Below, one piece after another: positions 37,245 to 47,000 of a stretch of 64,000 nucleotides of DNA. The notes below the pieces were generated by a model, which made no database searches, was not told the DNA's origin, and saw only the letters and a program-made list of their open reading frames with translations. How positions within the stretch are numbered: the first letter of the stretch is position 1; the number at the start of each line of letters is the position of its first letter. The DNA comes from Microbacterium gubbeenense DSM 15944 (GTDB lineage Bacteria > Actinomycetota > Actinomycetes > Actinomycetales > Microbacteriaceae), in the NCBI RefSeq assembly GCF_000422745.1, contig NZ_AUGQ01000001.1, positions 310,001 through 374,000 on the forward strand. Reading direction: 5' to 3'. The translations under genes were made by a program, and so were the position numbers.

Positions 37245-38065
37245 CGGCCGAGGTGGCGGCGACCCGCGCTCTGCCGGCCTCCGACCAGCACCCCCGGACG
37301 CGCGTCCTCGAGCGGCTGCACCCGCTGGCGAAGATCGGAGCGACCGCACCCACGATCGTCCTGCTCGTGGCGGTGCGGGACATCGGAACACCGCTCGCGC
37401 TGCTCGTCGTCGCGTACGCGATCGTGCTGGCCGGTGCGCGCATCACGCGGCACGGCCTGATCCTCCTCGCCGTCGTCCTCCCCGTGTTCGTCGCCGCCAC
37501 CTCGGTCGGGTTCGCTCTCTGGGCCGATCCGTCGCAGGTTGGTGACACCCACGCGGTGGTGCGCATCGGCGACTGGACCCTGAGTGCCGGCGCCCTGCTC
37601 GTCGGGCTCGCCACGGGGCTGCGGTTCGGTGCCATGCTCGCGCTCGGGCTCATCACGGCGCTGACCACGACCGGTCGCGACATCGTGCTCGCCGGCATGC
37701 AGTCGTTCCGCCTGCCCTATCGCGTCGGGTACACGGCGCTGGCGGCGCTCGGTTTCATCCCGCGGTTCGCGCACGAGCTGTCGATCATCCGAGCCGCGCA
37801 CCGCGTCCGCGGCTCCCGCGGCGGCCGCGGACCGCTCGGCCGGATCCGTCGCGAGATGGGGCACCTGGTGCCGCTCCTCGCGAGTGCGATCCGTCACGCG
37901 GAGCGTGTGGCACTCGCGATGGATGCTCGCGCCTTCGGCGCCCACCCCACCCGCACGGAGCGCCGGCGACTGCGATTCAGTGCGGGGGACATCGCGTTCA
38001 CAGCGGGGGTGCTGCTCGCGACCGCGCTCGTGTTCACGGCGGGCCTCCCCTGGCGACTCGGATGA
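37241..38065 (+). CDS. ECF transporter transmembrane component (EcfT, CbiQ/YkoC-like)
   Basis: A 274-residue EcfT protein that couples ATPase motion to the S component. Hydrophobic segments at about residues 36-75, 75-95, 120-150 and a final helix (247-268) flank the cytoplasmic coupling region, which contains the two Ala-Arg-Gly-like motifs seen as 'RAAHRVRGSRG' and 'ALAMDARAFGAHP'. TTG start at 37241 overlaps the ATPase stop (TTGA), so the two are coupled. It converges with the phosphopantetheinyl transferase gene, 18 bp away. Confidence 0.9.
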   Translation: MTAEVAATRALPASDQHPRTRVLERLHPLAKIGATAPTIVLLVAVRDIGTPLALLVVAYAIVLAGARITRHGLILLAVVLPVFVAATSVGFALWADPSQVGDTHAVVRIGDWTLSAGALLVGLATGLRFGAMLALGLITALTTTGRDIVLAGMQSFRLPYRVGYTALAALGFIPRFAHELSIIRAAHRVRGSRGGRGPLGRIRREMGHLVPLLASAIRHAERVALAMDARAFGAHPTRTERRRLRFSAGDIAFTAGVLLATALVFTAGLPWRLG

Positions 38066-38083
38066 CGCGTCGTGACGAAGCGT

Positions 38084-38767
38084 TCACCCGGGACGGGGGA
38101 CGTGCACGGCGGTGAGGACGATCCCGTCGCGGATCGCCCAGCGTCCGTGGAAGCGTGCGACGACCGTCCCACCCACGACGGCCGGTTCGATGAGAACGCC
38201 GCCGACGAAGGCGTTGCCGTCGAACGTCACCTCGCAGTCATCGAATCCGAGCCACCGTCCGGTCAGCGGGTACCACGCCTTGTAGATACTCTCCTTCGCG
38301 CTGAAGAGCACCCGATCCATCGCACACCCCCGCCGTTCGCCGGCGAGTTCCGCGAGCATCGCCCTCTCCTCACCCGCGAGGATCAGGTCGTGCACGCCGT
38401 CAGGAAGCGGGGCGTGCGGCTCCGCGTCGATGCCCAGCGAGGCCGCGTCGCGGTCGAGGGCGACCGCCGCCGCGCGGAAGCCGGGGCAGTGCGTCATGCT
38501 GCCCACCACGCCGGCGGGCCAGCGCGGCGCACGATCCGTACCCGGCAGGATCACCCCCGCCGGACGGCCCAGTCGGGACAGCGCACGACGGGCCGCGTGA
38601 CGCACCGCGGCGAACTCGCGGCGCCGCTGCGCGACGGCCCCTGCGACGACCGCGCGCTCCGACGGCGGCAGCACGTCGCAGAGTTCATCCTCGCGGGCTG
38701 CGGACAGACCCGAGAGGTCCTCGCACGCGACGGAGGGAGGCAGCAGTCCGTCGAACGCGCTCGCCAT
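38084..38767 (-). CDS. 4'-phosphopantetheinyl transferase (EntD/Sfp type)
   Basis: A 227-residue PPTase of the EntD-like subgroup that converts apo carrier domains to their phosphopantetheine form. Motifs: 'WPAGVVGSMTHCPGFRAAAVA', 'SLGIDAEPHAPLP' (Mg-binding Asp and Glu) and 'LFSAKESIYKAWYPLTGRWLGFDD'. It is the expected activator of the carrier domains in the NRPSs and the free aryl carrier protein of this island. ATG 38767 is used, with AGGTG six bases upstream; a GTG at 38776 is possible. It is divergent from the isochorismatase operon and shares its iron box. Confidence 0.93.
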   Translation of the reverse strand: MASAFDGLLPPSVACEDLSGLSAAREDELCDVLPPSERAVVAGAVAQRRREFAAVRHAARRALSRLGRPAGVILPGTDRAPRWPAGVVGSMTHCPGFRAAAVALDRDAASLGIDAEPHAPLPDGVHDLILAGEERAMLAELAGERRGCAMDRVLFSAKESIYKAWYPLTGRWLGFDDCEVTFDGNAFVGGVLIEPAVVGGTVVARFHGRWAIRDGIVLTAVHVPRPG

Positions 38768-38793
38768 TCTCAGCACCTGTTCTCTTCCACTTC

Positions 38794-38812
38794 TTAGGTT
38801 AGGCTAATCTAA
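38794..38812. promoter_or_regulatory. Iron box (DtxR/IdeR/DmdR type)
   Basis: TTAGGTTAGGCTAATCTAA matches the 19-bp consensus TTAGGTTAGGCTAACCTAA at 18 positions. It sits between divergent genes, 26 bp from the PPTase ATG and 38 bp from the isochorismatase ATG, so it probably represses both when iron is plentiful. Confidence 0.85.
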
Positions 38813-38850
38813 CTCACTCCGAGACTCGGGGGAACGACGAGAGGAGCGCC

Positions 38851-39489
38851 ATGCTGCCGACCATCGCTGACTACACTCTGCCCGCAGCGGCCCGGGAACC
38901 GGACAATCGTGTGCAATGGAACGTCGACCCGAGCCGCGCCATGCTGCTGGTCCACGACATGCAGCAGTACTTCATCGATGCGTACGGTGACGAATCGACG
39001 GTGGCGGAACGCACGATCGGGAACATCCGACGCCTGCGCTCCGCGGCCGAGTCGGCGAGCGTTCCGGTCTGCTTCACCGCGCAGCCGCCCAAACAGGATC
39101 CGAGCGAGCGCGGACTGCTGTGGGATTTCTGGGGCCCGGGGATCCAGGACGACGGCCGCCATGCGATCATCGATTCGCTCGGCCCCGTCGACGATGCCGA
39201 CGTCATCACGAAATGGCGCTACGACGCCTTCGTCCGCACGGACCTCGCGACGCGCCTGCGCGATGCCGGTCGCGACCAGCTCGTCGTCACGGGCGTGTAT
39301 GCGCACATCGGCTGCCTCATGACGGCGACCTCCGCATTCATGCACGACATCCAGCCATTCCTCATCGCGGACGCGACGGCAGACTTCTCGGCAGACCACC
39401 ACGCGATGGCCCTCCAGTACGCCGCCGACCGCTGCGCCGTCGTCACCGACACCGACTCGGTCGAGGCGCGCTTCCTCGGGGCCGTATGA
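38851..39489 (+). CDS. Isochorismatase, stand-alone (no aryl carrier domain)
   Basis: A 212-residue isochorismatase hydrolysing isochorismate to 2,3-dihydro-2,3-dihydroxybenzoate and pyruvate. Conserved blocks: 'NVDPSRAMLLVHDMQQYFIDAY' (catalytic Asp), 'FTAQPPKQDPSERGLLWDFWGPG', 'TKWRYDAFVRTDL' (Lys) and 'VVTGVYAHIGCLMTATSAFM' (Cys). EntB and DhbB normally carry an aryl carrier domain of about 75 residues after this; it is absent here, and a separate carrier gene lies at 58741. First gene of the three-gene dihydroxybenzoate operon behind the iron box; its TGA overlaps the next ATG. Confidence 0.93.
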   Translation: MLPTIADYTLPAAAREPDNRVQWNVDPSRAMLLVHDMQQYFIDAYGDESTVAERTIGNIRRLRSAAESASVPVCFTAQPPKQDPSERGLLWDFWGPGIQDDGRHAIIDSLGPVDDADVITKWRYDAFVRTDLATRLRDAGRDQLVVTGVYAHIGCLMTATSAFMHDIQPFLIADATADFSADHHAMALQYAADRCAVVTDTDSVEARFLGAV

Positions 39490-40205
39490 CGCACGCGATC
39501 ATCACCGGTGCGTCGGGCGGCATCGGTCGCGCCGTCGTGCAGGCGCTCCTGCGAGACGGGTTCACCGTGACCGCAACGGACCTCGAGCTCCCACGGGAAA
39601 CCGGCGCACACGACTGCCGAGCGCTCGACGTCACCGACGCCGACGCCGTCGAGCGCGTCGTGTCCGAGGCCTGGGAATCGCAGGGCCCGGTCGATCTGCT
39701 CGTCAACGCCGCGGGAGTCCACGCCTCTCATTCCGTTCTCGAGACGGATCCGGAGGTCTGGGACCGCCTCTTCGCGGTGAACGCGCGCGGCGTGTTCCTC
39801 ACGTCGCGAGCGGTCGGATCGCGCATGTCCGCCCGCGGATCCGGGGTCATCCTCACGATCGCATCGAACGCGGCCGTGATCCCCCGCGCGGGAATGGCCG
39901 CCTACGCGGCCTCCAAGGCGGCAGCGAGCAGCATCACCCGTTCACTCGGGCTCGAGCTCGGCCGCCGCGGCGTGCGTTGCAACGTCGTCTCCCCCGGCAC
40001 CACGCGCACGCGGATGATCGAGGCGCTCGGCGAAGAGGAGGTCCTCATCGACGGGTCGCCGACCGCCTTCCGCACCGCGATCCCGCTCGGCCGGATCGCG
40101 GAGCCCGAGGACATCGCCGAGACGGTCGCGTTCCTGGGCTCCGATCGCGCGCGGCACATCACCCTTCAAGAAGTCGTCATCGACGGAGGTGCGAGCCAGC
40201 GATGA
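39486..40205 (+). CDS. dhbA: 2,3-dihydro-2,3-dihydroxybenzoate dehydrogenase (SDR)
   Basis: A 239-residue short-chain dehydrogenase producing 2,3-dihydroxybenzoate. The NAD motif is 'IITGASGGIGRAV', with 'LVNAAGVHA', the catalytic Ser region 'ILTIASNAAVIPRAGMAAYAASKAA' (YxxxK as YAASK) and 'VSPGTTRTRM'. The pattern 'NAAxxPRxxMAAYxASKAA' is typical of EntA/DhbA. Its presence, with DhbE, points to dihydroxybenzoate rather than salicylate as the starter. Starts and ends in four-base overlaps with both neighbours. Confidence 0.94.
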   Translation: MTHAIITGASGGIGRAVVQALLRDGFTVTATDLELPRETGAHDCRALDVTDADAVERVVSEAWESQGPVDLLVNAAGVHASHSVLETDPEVWDRLFAVNARGVFLTSRAVGSRMSARGSGVILTIASNAAVIPRAGMAAYAASKAAASSITRSLGLELGRRGVRCNVVSPGTTRTRMIEALGEEEVLIDGSPTAFRTAIPLGRIAEPEDIAETVAFLGSDRARHITLQEVVIDGGASQR

Positions 40206-41365
40206 GCCCGGAAGCATTCCCGCATTCGCCCCGCTTCGATCTCACGACCTCGGCCTACCGCCTCCGCACGAGCGGAGTCGCCCGCCGCGTGAGGCCAACG
40301 ACGTGGAACGGCCCGGCCGTTGCCGAAGCCGTCGAGCGCACCCTCCGCGACGCGCGCGCCGCCGCCGGCGGCGGCGGCGAACCGATCGTCGTCGGCGCGA
40401 TCCCTTTCGACCCGTCGCGCGAGGCTCTGCTGCACGTTCCCGAGCACGTCAGCTGGGGCGGACCACCGGAACCGGTGCGTCCGCCGCGCACGGGCCGCGG
40501 CCGCCGCGTGCGGCTGGACGACGACGATCCCCACTACCGCCGCGCCGTGGCCGCGGCCGTGCAGCGCATTCGAGGCGGAGAACTCGACAAGGTGGTGCTC
40601 GCCCGGCGGGCGACCGCTCACCGCGAGGATCCGTTCGATGTCAACGCCCTGCACGCGTCCCTCGCCGCCGCCAACCCGTCCGCGTACGCGTTCCGATTCG
40701 ACCTTCCGGAGCAGTCGCCGGGGGCGCCGCCGACCACCCTCCTGGGCGCGAGCCCCGAGCTCGTCCTCTCCAGCAGCGGCGGCCTCGTCGAGAGCCATCC
40801 CCTCGCAGGTTCGACGCCCCGGCGCGATGACCCCGACGACGACCGCGCGGTGGCGCAGGCGCTGCTCGGATCTGCGAAGGCCCGTGGCGAGCACGGTCAC
40901 GTCGTGCGAGCGGTCGCGCAGGCCTTCGAACGCCTCGCGACCGACGTTCACGTGCCCGATGCCCCGAGCCTGCTCAGCACGCCCGTGATCTGGCATCTGG
41001 GCACGCGGATCACCGGCCGGCTCCGGCCGGGCGCGTCGCCCCTGGAGCTCGCCTACGCGATGCATCCAACGCCGGCGGTGTGCGGGTGGCCCGCGGGCGC
41101 CGCGCGGCGCATGATCGGCGAGCTCGAGGACTTCGATCGCGGCCTCTACTCGGGACTCGTCGGCTGGATCGACGCCGAGGGGAACTCGGAGTGGGCGCTG
41201 ACGCTGCGGTGCGCAGAAGTCCACGGCGCCACCGCGACCCTCTACGCCGGTGCAGGCATCGTCTCCGCCTCAGATCCGGATGACGAGCACGAGGAGACGG
41301 ACGTCAAGCTCTCCACCTTCCTGCACGCCCTCGAGAGCGCGGACGACCCCGTCCCCGTGGCATGA
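40202..41365 (+). CDS. dhbC: Isochorismate synthase
   Basis: A 387-residue chorismate-utilising enzyme converting chorismate to isochorismate. It has the MenF/EntC C-terminal catalytic domain: 'GGELDKVVLARR', 'TLLGASPELVLSSSGGLVESHPLAGSTPR', 'LSTPVIWHLGTRITGRL', and 'AMHPTPAVCGWPAGAARRMIGELEDFDRGLYSGLVGWID', including the general base Lys and Mg-binding Glu region. The N-terminal third is short and divergent, as in EntC/DhbC. Last gene of the dihydroxybenzoate operon; 112 bp without a gene, but with an iron box, follow. Confidence 0.94.
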   Translation: MSPEAFPHSPRFDLTTSAYRLRTSGVARRVRPTTWNGPAVAEAVERTLRDARAAAGGGGEPIVVGAIPFDPSREALLHVPEHVSWGGPPEPVRPPRTGRGRRVRLDDDDPHYRRAVAAAVQRIRGGELDKVVLARRATAHREDPFDVNALHASLAAANPSAYAFRFDLPEQSPGAPPTTLLGASPELVLSSSGGLVESHPLAGSTPRRDDPDDDRAVAQALLGSAKARGEHGHVVRAVAQAFERLATDVHVPDAPSLLSTPVIWHLGTRITGRLRPGASPLELAYAMHPTPAVCGWPAGAARRMIGELEDFDRGLYSGLVGWIDAEGNSEWALTLRCAEVHGATATLYAGAGIVSASDPDDEHEETDVKLSTFLHALESADDPVPVA

Positions 41366-41413
41366 CGGGCCGGGTTGACCGGATCGAGACGATCGCGTTA
41401 GAGTGACACGCGA

Positions 41414-41432
41414 TTAGCTTAGGCTTACCTAA
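41414..41432 (+). promoter_or_regulatory. Iron box (DtxR/IdeR/DmdR type) before the NRPS operon
   Basis: TTAGCTTAGGCTTACCTAA matches the consensus at 17 of 19 positions. It lies 45 bp before the thioesterase gene, which leads the run of NRPS genes, so the NRPS operon seems to have its own iron-regulated promoter rather than relying on the dihydroxybenzoate operon. Confidence 0.85.
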
Positions 41433-41477
41433 CTTAATGACGAGTACCGGGCGACCGGTTGCGAGTAGGAGCATTCG

Positions 41478-42023
41478 ATGACACATATCGCCGAGACCCT
41501 CGACGTCGCCCAGAGCAGGCAAGCGGAACGACGCCAGCGTCTGGTGAACTGGACCGACCCGGCTCAGGTCATCGACCGTGTGCGCGCGGTAAGCGGCCTC
41601 GAGGCCGTCCGCCGGATGGCCGATTCCGAGCTGCCGATCGCTCCGATGGCGGAGCTCATGGACATCCGCGCGCTCGCCGTCGATCCGGGCCGGGTGGTCA
41701 TCACGGCGCGCCCCGACGAGCTCTTCAGCAACGGCATGGGCGCAGCGCACGGCGGCTACACGGCGACGCTGCTCGACTCCGCCGCCTGGCTCGCCCTGCA
41801 CACGAGGTGCCACAGGGGACAGTTCTGCTCGACACTGCAGCTCAACATCCACTACATGCGCAGCTTTCCCCTGGGAACGGGTGACGTGACGTGCGAGGGC
41901 ACGGTGCTGCACTTCAGCAGCTCGACGGCCACGGCGGAGGCGACGATGATCGACGCCGACGGCCGACGGCTGGCCCACGCGACCACGCACTGCATCGTCC
42001 GCTCCGCCGCCCGCCGCGCCTGA
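41478..42023 (+). CDS. Hotdog-fold thioesterase (PaaI/EntH-like)
   Basis: A 181-residue single hotdog-domain thioesterase. The conserved 'GMGAAHGGYTATLLDSAAWLALHT' block is the PaaI-type HGGxxxxLxD active-site helix, with 'IHYMRSFPLGTGDVTCEGTVLH' beyond. In enterobactin synthesis EntH has this fold and clears misloaded carrier proteins; a similar proofreading role fits here. Because none of the four NRPSs ends in a thioesterase domain, a part in product release cannot be excluded, but it is less likely for this family. First gene of the long NRPS operon, with an iron box upstream. Confidence 0.85.
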   Translation: MTHIAETLDVAQSRQAERRQRLVNWTDPAQVIDRVRAVSGLEAVRRMADSELPIAPMAELMDIRALAVDPGRVVITARPDELFSNGMGAAHGGYTATLLDSAAWLALHTRCHRGQFCSTLQLNIHYMRSFPLGTGDVTCEGTVLHFSSSTATAEATMIDADGRRLAHATTHCIVRSAARRA

Positions 42024-42051
42024 CGGCGCCCCACGAGGAATCGATATCGCC

Positions 42052-44058
42052 ATGCTTCCGCACGCCTCCACCGCGCCCGCAACTCCCGCCGCCGACCGGC
42101 TGGTCGACTCGTGGCCCCTCCGTAACGACCACCTCGCCGCGTTCGCACGGCGATTCCCCTCGGCCGACGGATCCGACTACGACTCCCTCGCCGAAGCGGC
42201 GCTCACGGATCCCGCCGGGTTCTGGACCGCTGTGCTCGATCACAGCGCGATCGAATACACCGGCTCGCCCTCGCCCGCGATGGAGGAGACCCCGGCCCCG
42301 CCGTACGCGCGGTTCTTCCCGAACCTGTCCGTGAACTATGCGCGCGAGATCCTGCGCGGCCCCGCGGACGAGGATCCAACGCGCCCCGTCGTCGTCGCGC
42401 TCGCCGAGGACGGAGCGCGCACGCTCTGCACGCGCGCCGAGCTGCGGCTCCGCGTCGGCGCCGTCCGAGCCGAACTCCGCGCTGCGGGGATCACTCGCGG
42501 CGACGTCGTCGCCGCGGTCATGCCGAACCGCCTCGACGCGGTCGTGGTGTTCCTCGCCGCGGCATCGCTCGGTGCGATCTGGTCCGCGTGCGGCCCGGAT
42601 CTCACCCCGGCCGGGATCCTCTCGCGGCTCGCTCCGCTGGAACCCGCGGCCCTTCTCGTCGCGACCGATGTGCGCAGCGGCGGGGCCCGCATCGACCTGA
42701 GCGCGTCGATGGGCGCCGTCCTGGACGGACTGCCGACCGTCGAGACGCTGCTCGTCTCCGGCGACGACGTGACCCGCGTGACCGGCGCCGCCGGACGCAC
42801 GCCCGCACGCTCGCGCACCGTGGACGAGGCCGTCCTCGAGCACGCGGGTGCCGCGGCCGAGTTCGATGACGTGCCCTTCGACCACCCGCTGTGGGTTCTG
42901 CACACTTCCGGGACGACGGGACCGGTCAAGGGCATCGTGCACGGACACGGAGGGATCCTCCTCGAGCACTCGAAGCTGATGCGGCTGCAGAACGACATCG
43001 GCCCGACCGATCGTGTGGCGTGGTTCACGAGCGTCGGGTGGATGCTCTGGAACGTCAACGTGTCGCTGATCGCGACGGGCGCGACCGTATACCTCCTGGA
43101 GGGATCTCCGCTGCATCCCGACGCGATGCAGCCCTGGCGGCTGGCCGCCGAGGAGCGCATCACTTTCCTCGGGTGCGTCTCCCCTCTCGTCAACTTCGCG
43201 GCCTCGGCAGGGCTCTCGCCCGTCGACGCGTTCGACCTTGCCGCGCTGCGCGCGGTGACCGTCTCGGGGGCTCCGCTGCTTCCCGACGCCGCCCGGTGGG
43301 TCACGACCGCGCTGGGCGACGGCGTCGTGCCGCTGTCGATGTCCGGCGGAACGGACATCTGCTCGGCCTTCCTCCAGCCGGCGCCCGGTGGCCCCATCAG
43401 CGCGGACGCCATCGCGGGGCGCGCGCTCGCGGTCGATGCGGAGGTCTTCGATGAGAACGGCCGGGCGACGCGCGGCCGGATCGGCGAACTCGTCGTGACG
43501 ACGCCCCTGCCGTCGATGCCCGTGATGCTGTGGAACGACCCGGACGGCGAGCTCTACCGCACCGCCTACTACGAGCAGTACCCCGGGGTCTGGTGCCACG
43601 GCGACGCCGTCGAGGAGCGTACCGACGGATCCTTCGTGATGCACGGCCGCTCGGACGCCACGCTGAACCGCGCGGGCATGCGCGTGGGCACGACCGAGTA
43701 CTACCGCGCGATCTCCGCCGTCGCGGGGGTCGAGGACTCGCTGGTCGTCGAAGCACGTTCCGGCGCGACCGAGACCGAGATCATCGCCTTCGTGGTGCTC
43801 GCCGATGGTGCCGACCTCGAGGAGGTCTCGCGCGACGTGCGCGACGCGGTCGCCGGCGCGCTGTCGCCCGCGCACGTGCCCGACCGCGTCGTGGCCGCCC
43901 CCTCCGTGCCGCGCACCGTGACATCGAAGCCGTGCGAGGTCCCGGTGGGACGCATCCTCCGTGGCGTCGACCCCGACCGCGCGGTGAACCGCGATGCGCT
44001 CGCCGACCCCGGATCGATCGACTTCTACGTCGAGTTCGCCGGCACGCGCGGCGTGTGA
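42052..44058 (+). CDS. Acetoacetyl-CoA synthetase-like acyl-CoA ligase
   Basis: A 668-residue member of the ANL superfamily in the acetoacetyl-CoA synthetase branch: N-terminal cap ('FWTAVLDHSAIEYTG', 'FPNLSVNYAREIL'), P-loop 'LHTSGTTGPVKGIVHGHGG', 'GWMLWNVNVSLIATGATVYLLEGSP', 'MSGGTDICSAFL', 'GRSDATLNRAGMRVGTTEYY' and the C-terminal 'TVTSKPCEVPVGRIL' carrying the catalytic Lys. It should form an acyl-CoA from a small carboxylate through an acyl-adenylate. Its substrate and its role in a siderophore pathway are not clear. It is firmly inside the operon: 28 bp after the thioesterase and overlapping the first NRPS gene by four bases. Confidence 0.88.
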   Translation: MLPHASTAPATPAADRLVDSWPLRNDHLAAFARRFPSADGSDYDSLAEAALTDPAGFWTAVLDHSAIEYTGSPSPAMEETPAPPYARFFPNLSVNYAREILRGPADEDPTRPVVVALAEDGARTLCTRAELRLRVGAVRAELRAAGITRGDVVAAVMPNRLDAVVVFLAAASLGAIWSACGPDLTPAGILSRLAPLEPAALLVATDVRSGGARIDLSASMGAVLDGLPTVETLLVSGDDVTRVTGAAGRTPARSRTVDEAVLEHAGAAAEFDDVPFDHPLWVLHTSGTTGPVKGIVHGHGGILLEHSKLMRLQNDIGPTDRVAWFTSVGWMLWNVNVSLIATGATVYLLEGSPLHPDAMQPWRLAAEERITFLGCVSPLVNFAASAGLSPVDAFDLAALRAVTVSGAPLLPDAARWVTTALGDGVVPLSMSGGTDICSAFLQPAPGGPISADAIAGRALAVDAEVFDENGRATRGRIGELVVTTPLPSMPVMLWNDPDGELYRTAYYEQYPGVWCHGDAVEERTDGSFVMHGRSDATLNRAGMRVGTTEYYRAISAVAGVEDSLVVEARSGATETEIIAFVVLADGADLEEVSRDVRDAVAGALSPAHVPDRVVAAPSVPRTVTSKPCEVPVGRILRGVDPDRAVNRDALADPGSIDFYVEFAGTRGV

Positions 44059-47000
44059 GCGCACGTATGCAACAGGCGTTTCCGCTCTCCGCCCTCCAGT
44101 CCGCGTACCTCGCCTCCCTCGACGCATCGCTGCCCCTCGGGGGCCCGCCGATGCGGGATATCCGGGAGTACCTCGGTCCCGCACTGTCCGCCCCGCGCCT
44201 CGCGCGAGCCCTGCGCGAGCTGATCGCCCGTCACGCCGTCCTGCGGCTCGACGCCGACACGGCGACCGGCATGCAGAGGATCCTTCCGCATTCCGAGGAG
44301 GCCATCGAGCTCACCGTCCTCACGGAGATCCCGTTGCCCGACGAGCTCGCCGCGTTGCGCGAGCGCCTGCGCACCGAGCCGCACCGGGCGGGGCGCATCG
44401 CGCACGTCGCCCTCGTGGCCGAGGCGCAGGACCGCACCCGACTCATCGTCGCGATCGACGCGCTCGGCCTCGACGCTGCGTCTGTCCACCGGCTGCTGAG
44501 CGATGGCGCCGCCCTCTACCGCGGCGAGGATCTCGGCTCCGCTCCCGCCGACGACGAGCTGCGCGACACCCTCCTCCGCATCTCCGCGATGCGCGCGGAC
44601 CGACGCGACGCCGACGCCGAGTGGTGGCGCGAGCGCCTCGCCGCCCTGCCTGCCGCCCCGGAACTGCCCTGGGCGTCGCGTCCCGAGTCGCTCGGGTCGG
44701 TGCCCCGTCGTCGTCGTACCGCCGCGATCCCCGCCGAGACGTGCGAACGCGCGATGGCGCTCGGCCGGTCGGCGGGCCTGTTCGGCAACAGCGTCGTCGC
44801 CCTCGCCGTCGCCGACGTGCTGCGCGCGTACTGCGGTGGCGCGGACCTTCGCCTGGGAGTCGCCGCCGGACACCTGCGCTCGCAGGACGACCCGCCCGCT
44901 CCCGCATCCGACTTCGTGATCGTCGGGATCGCCGGCGCCGATGCCCTGCTCACGGCCGGCGAGCGCGGCAGGCGTTTGCAGACCGAGTTGCTCGGCGCAC
45001 TCGCGCATCCCGGCCTCAGCGGCATCGAACAGGTGCGGTGCGCGGCGCGGGTCACGGGCAGCCGGGAGATCGTGCCGATGCCGGTCGTTCTCACGATCGG
45101 TCTCGATTGGGGGGACGAGGGCGCGCTCGGCGGGCTCCACCTCGTCGACGGCGTGACGCTGACCCCGCAGACCGCCGTCGACATCCGCCTCACCCGTCGC
45201 GGCTCCGACGTGGTCGTCAGCGTGGATGCCGCCTCCGGTGCACTCGACGAGGGCATCGACGAGGCGATCGCTCGGGAGGTCGCTCTCGCGCTCGAGCGCC
45301 TGGCCGCGGCGGACGCGTGGGAGCGCACGGGCGAGGTTCCCGTGCCGCCGGGATCCCGCCCCTTCGATCCGAGTGAGGTCGCCGCCGTCGACGTCGGCGA
45401 CCGTATCGCGGCGCTCCTGGCTCCGGAGCGGACGCCGGCGGACGCGGATGCCGTCGTGCACGGCGCCACCCGCTGGACTCGACATGATCTTGCGCGCGCC
45501 GTCAAGGACGCGCGCTCCGGTTTGGCGTCGCTCGGTGTGGCTCCGGGCGACGTCATCATCGTGCAGGAAACGATCTCCCCCGAGGTCGTCGCCGTCGTGC
45601 TCGCGTGCGTGCTCGACGGCATCGTCTACGCACCGGTGGATCCGCAGACGCCCCCGGCGCGCCTCCGGGACATCGCCGGCGTCGCACGGCCCGTCCTCAC
45701 CGTCGGGTCGGACGACGCCGCGGGGGTGCGCGCCGCGAGCGCCGGAACGATCATCGCTCGCGGGAGGGAGCACGCCGAGACCCGACCCGCCGCCGCTCGC
45801 CCGTCCCCCGACGACCTCCTGTATCTGCTGTTCACCTCCGGCTCGACCGGCACACCCAAGGGCGTCGAGATCACGCGCGGCGCGGTGTCCCGCGTCGTCA
45901 CGTTCTCCCTCGACCGGTGGCGCACTGATCAGGAGGATGCCGTGCTCGCCGTCACGCCGCTGCAGCACGACATGGCGACGTACGACCTGCTCGGCGCGCT
46001 GCCCGCGGGGGCTCGTCTGGTGATCCCGACGGCGCAGAAGGATGCCGTGGAGTGGGCCGCGCTCGTGCGCGCGGAGCGGGTCACGACGTGGATCTCCGTC
46101 CCGGCGATCGCCGAGATGGTGCTCTCCGCGGCCGACGACGGCGATCTCGCGTCGCTTCGGGTCGTCGCGCTCGGCGGCGACTGGGTGACGGGTGAGATCG
46201 CGGCTCGGCTGCGCAGAGCGGCTCCGCGCTGCGTTCTCCATTCCCTCGGCGGACCGACCGAGACGACCATGTGGAACATCTGGCGCCGCGCCCAGGAGGA
46301 CGACGGACCCGGCCCCCTTCCGTACGGCCGGCCGCTGCCGGGCAGCGACTACCACGTGCTCGACCGCAACGGGTTCCGCTGCCCCGACGGCGTGACGGGC
46401 CGCATCCATTGCACGGGCGAGGGGCTCGCCCGCGGGTATCTCGCGGACCCGGTCGCGACCGCGCGGGCGTTCGTCACCGTCACCGGGTATCAGGGTCGAT
46501 CGCAGCGGGCGTTCCGCACGGGCGACCTCGGCAGCTTCCGCGCCGACGGGACCGTGGTGTTCCGCGGGCGGGCCGACGGGTTCGTGAAGGTGCGCGGCGT
46601 GCGGATCGAGCCGGGCGACGTCGAGCGCGCGGTCCTCACGGTCCCGGGAGTAGAGCGCGCCGTCGCGGTCGCCGTCGACGACGAGCTCCGCCTGGTCTGG
46701 ACCGCCTCGGATCCGTATGCGGCGAGCGCCGAGGTGTCCGATCGCATCCGAGGTGCGTGCGCCGAGGCGCTTCCGCCGTCGCACCGCCCCGATGTCGTCC
46801 GCCTCGTCGACACGATGCCGCTGACGGTGAACGGCAAGCCGGACAGGCGCGCCATCGCGGAGCTGGCACCGGCAGGGACCGTGGATCCGTTGCAGGGCGT
46901 CGTCGCAGGCACCGTCGCACGCCTGCTGATGCTGCAGCAGCCGCCGGGCATCGACGATCCGCTCCGCGAGGTGGGCTGGCGCCCGTCGCTGCGCTCCGCG

